DNA from: Sweltsa coloradensis
Lineage: Eukaryota > Arthropoda > Insecta > Plecoptera > Chloroperlidae
Length of the DNA: 64,000 bases
NCBI GenBank assembly: GCA_024449915.1
Contig: JAMZAV010000109.1
Span: forward strand, 310,001-374,000
Reading direction: 5' to 3'
The notes below the pieces were generated by a model. The model saw only the letters and a list, made by a program, of their open reading frames with translations. It made no database searches and was not told the DNA's origin. How positions within the stretch are numbered: the stretch's first letter is position 1; every line of letters begins with the position of its first letter. Position numbers and translations under genes: made by a program. Shown here in pieces: positions 58,169 through 64,000 of this stretch.

Positions 58169-59008
58169 ACCTATAAGTTTAGAGGTTTGTCGAAACGCCT
58201 CCAAAGGACATTGTTGGTGTGTTCGCTAGCCAAGGCCTACGCTTACTGCGGGGTCTCGTATCACAATCGAAACGAAAACACATTCCACGTTTTTAATTTC
58301 TTTCCTACAATGGCTCCGGCTCATCTGGGCTATACCGTCCCAGACACGGAGGTATTCATATTGCGATTAAATTCCTCCACCGGCCCGAAGAATGCTTGTC
58401 CCTTCAAGCCGACACGGCTGTCCAATTAGGTTTGACCTCCATTGGTCTGCTGGCCCTCGGTTAGGCGCAATCTGACTGCGTCAGCAAATTCAACTTATTA
58501 AGAAAACTCTTTCTTATTTCTGAACTTCTTTCAATCTTTCACTGTAGTTTTCCACTTGCTTCTCTGGATTCAAATCATTTCTTAGTTCAAATTTCGTTTT
58601 CAAACGTTAGTTTCCGAGAGTAGAATCTTTAACTCAAATATTTACCAGTGTAAAGATATTACCCTAAACCACGCAGAGTAGATCTTTGCAAATTATTAAT
58701 TCGCATACTGCATGTTTCGTCTGTGGGAGAATGTGAGTGTTTAGGAGCGACTTTGACTTTGACACTGTTTTTGTTTAATATAAAAACAATTTTTGAATCA
58801 TAAATGTAATCATTGGAAGTACACTATGTGGAAGTAGAAGGCACACATTCACTACCAATTAGTTCTAATGAAAATTGTTTGGAACCTTAACTTATCAGAA
58901 CTCTAAATTTCCAACAAAACAATACATTTATTTAAGTATCAAACATGGTGAAAAGCAGTCGATGCACTTTAAAATCTCGCGATTTCATGTATATACCAAA
59001 TAATATTA
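58169..59008. other. Unassigned region with an open frame
   Basis: A 96-codon frame at 58139-58429 has LQRTLLVCSLAKAYAYCGVS, YHNRNENTFHVFNFFPT, PAHLGYTVPDTEVFILRL. No family is recognised, and it begins inside LINE-A, so its true start is unclear. The rest is AT-rich without repeats. Confidence 0.35.
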
Positions 59009-59360
59009 CCCGGGGTAGAATTAACACAGAGCATGGCTCTGCTATTCGTAAAAGTTGATTCAAGAGAAAAAGTTGAACTCGCACACAACAGCTTGAAAGA
59101 AGGGGAGTATATTACATCCGAAACTAGAGGCGAGCACTGACAATCGTCGTCGTGGACACCTCCCCTTTACCTTGACGACCTCCCCGACGACAATGACAAT
59201 GACATAACGAATGATGACGATTATGATGACGTGAAAACCCCCTCCACCCCTAACAGTATCTGGTTCTGACGAGCTTGGGCCCCACCTCCCCATATCCCCT
59301 AGGCTCGAGTGGCGCATTATACCCAAGGGTTGACGCGCCCTTAATCCAAATAAACCTAAA
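59009..59360 (+). repeat. SINE-B, diverged full copy
   Basis: ACCCGGGGTAGAATTAACACAG (box A damaged), box B TTGATTCAAGAG, CGAGCACTGACAATCG, CGACAATGACAATGAC. The hairpin has decayed (GTATCTGGTTCTGACGAGC). GAGTGGCGCATTATACCC and GACGCGCCC. Confidence 0.75.
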
Positions 59361-59407
59361 AAGCCTATATCGTAAATATAATTTTCGGAAAGTTAGAAGG
59401 AACTACT

Positions 59408-59830
59408 ATAGCTAACTATAGAGAAAAGGTTGTTCCCAGATGTGACACGTGTGATTTACCTTTAACCGTATACATCATGTTAGCAGAATGTACCAAATAT
59501 GATGCAATGTGCACACAATTTGATCTTACCCAATCATATCAAGAAAATCAACAAACTTTCTAAATTTCTCATTGAAATTAATTAATCTAAGAATATTTAG
59601 TTCACATCAAACACATTTCTTTCCCTTATTTAATTTCATTCTTAAAAATTACATATCTTTTTCTTTTACTATCACTATCATTACCATAATTTTCTTTTCT
59701 TTTATAAACTTAGAAAACAATATAATCATGAAACACACCATAAACTTCAATCATTAATAACTTTCAATATCACAGGCGGCGCAATATGAGCTCACCACTT
59801 GAAGCGCCATAGTTTCTCACGTCGTCGTTT
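59408..59830 (+). repeat. LINE-A, knuckle region plus 3' end
   Basis: GAGAAAAGGTTGTTCCCAG, TGTGACACGTGTGATTTACC (CDTCDLP), CGTATACATCATGTTAGCAG, TKYDAMCTQFDLTQSY, UTR, GGCGGCGCAATATGAGC...GAAGCGCC, CTCACGTCGTCG. The loop has lost the ACCGGTT palindrome (CTCACCACTTG). Confidence 0.75.
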
Positions 59831-60831
59831 TGTTTGTTGTATGTTGTATGTGGGACGTTTGACCCATTCAAGGCATGACGGGCCGTAACAGAATGTAATT
59901 AAGAGCAAATTGAAGATAATAACTGCCCACGAGGATCAATATCGGAATGGGTTAAAGCGATAATAATTTGAGAAGAAGGGGGAGAATTAAAAAAGAGCAT
60001 GGGCATGTTCTGGGCTAAAAGGGAGATGGCATATCGTAGATATACTTTGTGGAAGATGAAGTAATCTTATATGCAGTGATTACAGAAACGAGCTCAAATT
60101 TATTTTATTATTCAAACTAGGAAGAGAACATAGGGAATATAAAGAGGATGGAAATCGTTAATATCTCAAGGCAAAACGTTGAAGCAGAGAGGAAAGCAAA
60201 AGAAAGGTAGAAAAACCAGGGGAAAAGTGGGGAAGATTGGTTGAAGAAGACATTGAAGAGTGCGGTTAATCGTGGAACCATGTACGGAAATGAAGCTGTG
60301 AGAAGACAGAAAAGGGAGGGGTGAATTGGTGGAGAATCAGATTAAGGATGAAGATGAAAATTAAGAAACGCTGAGCTTGAAAACTTCGCAGAAAATAGTT
60401 TAGCCCTCGATAGAGGTGTAAAAAAAAACCATGCAACCCAACATAGTTGAAAATGAGTTAAGATTATTATTATTATTATTTTATTGAACAGTTGATAACT
60501 CAATATTTAACGAACGATACATAAGTTTAACCCTGAACAACGAATAGCTGTTATGCAATCAATACAGTACATTACTCATTCAAGGTATGAATGCCATTAG
60601 CGTCCAGGTTGAAAAGTCGGAGAAAGGCCTGACATAAAACATCATTAGGCAACTCTTTGTATTAAATTATTCACACCTAGTTTCCAGGTAAACCACGACA
60701 CGTTTTTCCTCACTAAAACACAATCATCTTTTTTCATCATACGAAGCGTATTGGAACCTATCACTAATAGATGTAATCATTAGTGCTGAATTGGAGGTTG
60801 TTTAAAGCGAGGACAAATTCCATTGTTATCG
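59831..60831. other. Purine-rich spacer
   Basis: 59940-60420 is markedly A/G-rich on the + strand (GAGAAGAAGGGGGAG, GAGAGGAAAGCAAAAGAAAGG, GGGGAAAAGTGGGGAAG), ending in a short TTATTATTATTATTTTATTG run at 60463. No long frame or known motif. It may be a remnant of a coding region of an unknown mobile element. Confidence 0.4.
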
Positions 60832-61005
60832 TCCCCGTCTGGGCTCGGGGTACAATTGGCCCAGAGCATGGCTCTGCTAATCGTAAAAGGCGATTCAAGA
60901 GTAAAAGTCCATCTCGCAAACATCAGCTTGTAGGATGGGTAGTATTTTACTCCCCGAAACAAGAGGCGAGCTCTGGCAATCGTCGTCGGGGACATCCATA
61001 TAAAC
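60832..61005 (+). repeat. SINE-B head half
   Basis: CCCCGTCTGGGCTCGGGG, box A, box B GATTCAAGAGTAAAAG, GGTAGTATTTTACTCCCC, GAGGCGAGCTCTGG, CGTCGTCGGGGAC, then a cut to ATCCATATAAACAAAAAAAC. The middle and the hairpin are deleted. Confidence 0.8.
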
Positions 61006-61596
61006 AAAAAAACTTGAAGAGGTTCATGAATATTGTTCCTTGAAAGCCTTCCATTTATAATAACCTTTATTTCTATTGTAACCCCGTTTGGGCCCGGGGT
61101 TCGAATGTAAGGGAGTATAATTTACCCTCAGAAACTAGAGGCGAGCTCTTGCAATTGTCGTCGGAGACACCTCTCTCTCCTCTCTCCCCCTATCAGTGGC
61201 TGGTTCTGACCAGCATGGGCCCCTCCTCCCCTCCCCCCTTAGACTAGAGTGGTGCATTATGACCTAACGGTTGTCGCGTCCTTATTCCATATAAACCAAA
61301 AAACTTGGAGAGGTTAATGAATATTGTTCCTTGAAAGCCTTCCATTTATAATAACCTTTATTTCCATTGTAACCCCGTTTGGGCCCGGGGTTTGAATGTA
61401 AGGGAGTATAATTTACCCTCAGAAACTAGAGGCGAGCTCTTGCAATAGTCGTCGGAGACACCTCTCTCTCCTCTCTCCCTCTACCCGTTGCTGGTTCTGA
61501 CCAGCATGGGCCCCTCCTCCTCTCCCCCCTTAGGCTAGAGTGGTGCATTATGACCTAACGGTTGACGCGTCCTTAATCCAAATAAACCAAAAAAAA
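61006..61596 (+). repeat. Tandem duplication of a SINE-B copy and its upstream flank
   Basis: Unit 1 61010-61303 and unit 2 61304-61596. Each has GTTCCTTGAAAGCCTTCC, ATTTATAATAACCTTTATTT and CCCCGTTTGGGCCCGGGG joined to TCGAATGTAAGGGAG (box A/B region deleted). GAGGCGAGCTCTTGC, CACCTCTCTCTCCTCTCTCC, the hairpin and a complete 3' end follow. The shared internal deletion and flank show that the second was copied from the first or both from one parent. Hairpin arms: TCAGTGGCTGGT and CCCGTTGCTGGT. Confidence 0.85.
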
Positions 61597-61802
61597 ATCT
61601 CCTCTTGACGACCTCACCGACGACAAAGACAATGACATCACGAACGATAACAAAGATAATGACGACCGCGACTCCCCCTCCCGACTCCCCCTATCGTAGC
61701 ATGTTCTGACCAGCATGGCCCCTCCCCTCCTCCCAATATACCCTAGGCTAGAATGGCATTATGACCTGACGGTTGACGCGCCCTTGATCTAAATAAACTA
61801 AA
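61597..61802 (+). repeat. SINE-B 3' part
   Basis: Starts CTCCTCTTGACGACCTCACC in the A-rich tail of the previous unit. GACATCACGAACGATAAC, damaged hairpin GTAGCATGTTCTGACCAGC, GAATGGCATTATGACC, GACGCGCCC. Confidence 0.75.
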
Positions 61803-61809
61803 AACTATT

Positions 61810-61972
61810 CAAATAATGCTTTGTTGGTGCTATCATCACCATCATTTTCTTTTCTTTGTATCCTTGAAAAACTATGTAATCATCGAACAACTCATGTCAG
61901 TAACTTTCAATGTCACAGGCGGCGCAATATGACCTAACTGGTTGAAGCGCCCTAGTTTCTCACGTCTTTGTT
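61810..61972 (+). repeat. LINE-A 3' end fragment
   Basis: AATGCTTTGTTGGTGC, CACCATCATTTTC, CTTGAAAAACTATGTAATC, hairpin GGCGGCGCAATATGACC...GAAGCGCCC and CTCACGTCTTTG. Confidence 0.75.
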
Positions 61973-63204
61973 CCAATCGAGCTGGTAACGGTTTTGAACC
62001 AGAACTGCCTTTCCAACTCTTTATCTCAATCAAGTTTACTTTTGCCCAGCAAGACTATAGCTAGTGTTTTTTGTAATTCCTAGTTCTGACAAAAAGCGAT
62101 ACAAACTTAACCGTTACCAAATTGTGTGGCATAATTTGTACGTCACCACCTTATTATAATAAAGGGATGGAAACTTGTTAATAAGTGACTCTTCTCTTGC
62201 TGCGTAATAAGCTTTATCTTGGATTATTCAAAGTTCGTCTCCATCGACTCCTCAATGGCCAACTCTGGTTGAAAGAGGGTCATAACTAACTCCAAGTGAT
62301 GAGTTTCACTTTGCTCATACTTAGGGTAATCAGCTTAAGATACTGCGCTAGCGTCTTAATCCCACGAAGCAGTCTAGCTCAGGCGCAAACTTTGGATGCA
62401 TGCACTGCTTTCTATTGTATTACGTTGATAATCAAGTTGGATTGCGGCCAACGGGGATCTTGAATATGTCACACGTTTTAAACTTAGTACGCATTCACGT
62501 AATCCTGCTTGATGAGATTGGCGCAAAGGCGTGATTGGGTATACCGTGGTCGTCGGACGTCGTCGGGCGTCGTCGGAAGATGTCGTCGCGACGCAAGGCA
62601 GTCGCTCAGAGAGAAATATTATGTAAGAACGAAGTAGGCTATACCCATATAGACGTAATTATATAAAACCTTAGACTTTCCATGAGAGAAAACGAATACA
62701 CGCTTCCTTTTGGTTTACCGTGTAAATAAGTATTTAAATCCCAAAGATACCGCACGACCTCATAGTATTTTCGAGGACAAAATCAAAATCGAGCGAGTTT
62801 TGATGTTTCCGGTTTTTGTGTCTTTCTGGTCTTTCTACAAATAATAAATTTTTCTATTTTGTTTATGTCTTAAATTTATACTTTATATGGTTTTGTTTCC
62901 TTGAACGGGATTCGGGGGATCTCGAGAAACAATATCTAGATTGGGAATGTGAGCGTAGAGGTTTTGACAGTCGGATCGAGTCAGGTAGGGAAAAGAAGAG
63001 CACATAATATACTGAATGAAAAATGGATCATTGATATATTACTTGAGAAGAATCTTACATTATAATTTAATTCCAATTCATTTGTTTTATTTTGTGGCAT
63101 TTCTTATGCAAAATATAAAATAATAAATTTTCTGGACCGGCACCTCCACCAAAAAGGTATTTAAATCATGGACCAGCCACACCATCACCCTAGAAATATA
63201 TTTT
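61973..63204. other. Unassigned region
   Basis: Contains GTGGTCGTCGGACGTCGTCG, GGCGTCGTCGGAAG (62546-62580), a short CGTCG-type repeat. At 63130-63155 stands TCTGGACCGGCACCTCCACC, another copy of the repeat E motif. No exon or RNA gene is supported. Confidence 0.4.
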
Positions 63205-63560
63205 GCAAGCAGAATGTACCAAATATGATGTCTTGCGAACGCAATTTGATCTCTCCCATTCATATGAAGAACTTCTATCATATAATAACGGCGACAAACT
63301 TGCTAAATTTCTTATCCATAGTAATCTATTTAACAAAGTTTAATTCACATCATACACATTTCTTAATGTATTTATTTTCATTCACATACATAACTTTTAT
63401 TTTGCTAATAATTTCATCATCATCATTTTATTTTGTTATTAATGCACTTAGAAAACAATCTAATCATCAAACACACCATTAACTCATCTCTTAACTTTCA
63501 TTATCACAGGCGGCGCAATATGACCTAACCAGTTGAAGCGCCCTAGTTTCGCGCGTCGTG
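63205..63560 (+). repeat. LINE-A 3' end with ORF tail
   Basis: TTGCAAGCAGAATGTACC, codons for TKYDVLRTQFDLSHSYEELL and NGDKLAKFL, UTR, hairpin GGCGGCGCAATATGACC...GAAGCGCCC with ACCAGTT in the loop, end TTTCGCGCGTCGTG. SINE-B follows within two bases. Confidence 0.8.
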
Positions 63561-63561
63561 T

Positions 63562-63789
63562 GATAATCGTACAAAGCGATTTAAATGAAAAAGTCCACCT
63601 CGCAAACATCAACTAAGAGGGAAGTATATTTCTTCCCTAAACAAGAGGCGAGCTTTGGCAATTGTCGTCTTGGATACCTTCCGCTGTCCATTGACGACCT
63701 CCCCGACGACGATGACAATGACGCCCTAGGTTAGAGTGGTGCATTATGACCTAACGGTTGACGCGTCCTTAATCCAAACAAACCAAAAA
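63562..63789 (+). repeat. SINE-B with body/hairpin deletion
   Basis: Starts at GATAATCGTACAAAGCG (before box B, GATTTAAATG). GAGGCGAGCTTTGG, GACGATGACAATGACG, then jumps to CCCTAGGTTAGAGTGG, GTGCATTATGACC, GACGCGTCC. The hairpin is missing. Confidence 0.8.
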
Positions 63790-63958
63790 AAAAACGCAAC
63801 GAAAGATGACAAAGACGATGACGAACGCGAAGTGAGAACCCCCCCCCCTCCCCCCTCCCTTCCCCGCGGCTGGTTCTGACCAGCATGGGCCCCTCCCCCC
63901 CCCCCCTTAGGCTAGAGTGGTGCATTATGACCTAACGGTTGACGCGTCCTTAAAGGGG
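63790..63958 (+). repeat. SINE-B 3' half
   Basis: Starts AACGCAACGAAAGATGAC in the A-rich tail of the previous copy. GACGATGACGAACGCG, C-run, hairpin CGCGGCTGGT-TCTG-ACCAGCATGGG, C-run, GAGTGGTGCATTATGACC, GACGCGTCCTTAAAGG. The A-rich tail is replaced by AGGGGCTAAAAACCCC, possibly other sequence at the window end. Confidence 0.8.
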
Positions 63959-64000
63959 CTAAAAACCCCAAAAATTAGTTTTTACCACGTGATCTATAGC

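Overview
This window is AT-rich animal nuclear DNA and almost entirely non-coding. Nothing looks bacterial: there are no operons, and nearly every open frame under about 140 codons is a by-product of repeats. The one conserved host gene segment is a single exon at 34628-34725 (+). It encodes the S2 region of a small-conductance calcium-activated potassium (SK/KCNN) channel and has a good branch point, acceptor and donor. The simplest reading is that the window lies in large introns of an SK gene of an invertebrate animal. I cannot name the species. The repeat labels LINE-A and SINE-B, -C and -D are local names used here only.

Two linked repeat populations make up most of the window. LINE-A is a 5'-truncated non-LTR retrotransposon with an RNase H and a C-terminal Cys/His knuckle. 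Its 3' end carries a GGCGC...GCGCC hairpin and a CTCACGTCGTCG tail, and about 45 copies are present. SINE-B is about 370 bp, with a tRNA-like head, a GAC/GAT-rich body, a strong internal hairpin and a 3' end that imitates LINE-A; there are about 55 copies and fragments. SINE-C and SINE-D are rarer relatives. The evidence that they work as a pair is a shared 3' hairpin, two SINE-B copies that end in the LINE-A tail, and target-site duplications of 10-14 bp on several SINE-B copies. Almost all of the roughly 100 copies lie on the + strand.

Layout. 1-13 kb: scattered LINE-A and SINE-B with AT-rich spacers. 13.5-14.95 kb: an inverted and direct set of tRNA-like genes, then a small Penelope-like element. 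15-34 kb: more LINE-A and SINE-B, including a triple tandem repeat (26.9-28.7 kb). 34.6 kb: the SK exon. 37.6-41.2 kb: a decayed Jockey/CR1-like LINE split by a Penelope-like element with inverted terminal repeats, a hammerhead-like core and a 13-bp target duplication. 41.9-47.7 kb and 53.97-56.3 kb: two divergent copies of one duplicated block. 48-53.4 kb, between them: a tandem array of about 420-bp units, some carrying the same SINE-B insertion and one a 748-bp inverted-repeat DNA transposon. 56.6-64 kb: further LINE-A and SINE-B, including a tandem SINE pair at 61 kb.

Elements act in layers. LINE-A appears to have supplied the retrotransposition machinery for the SINEs. SINEs inserted into LINE-A tails and into the A-rich ends of older SINEs. 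Local tandem duplication then multiplied the composites.
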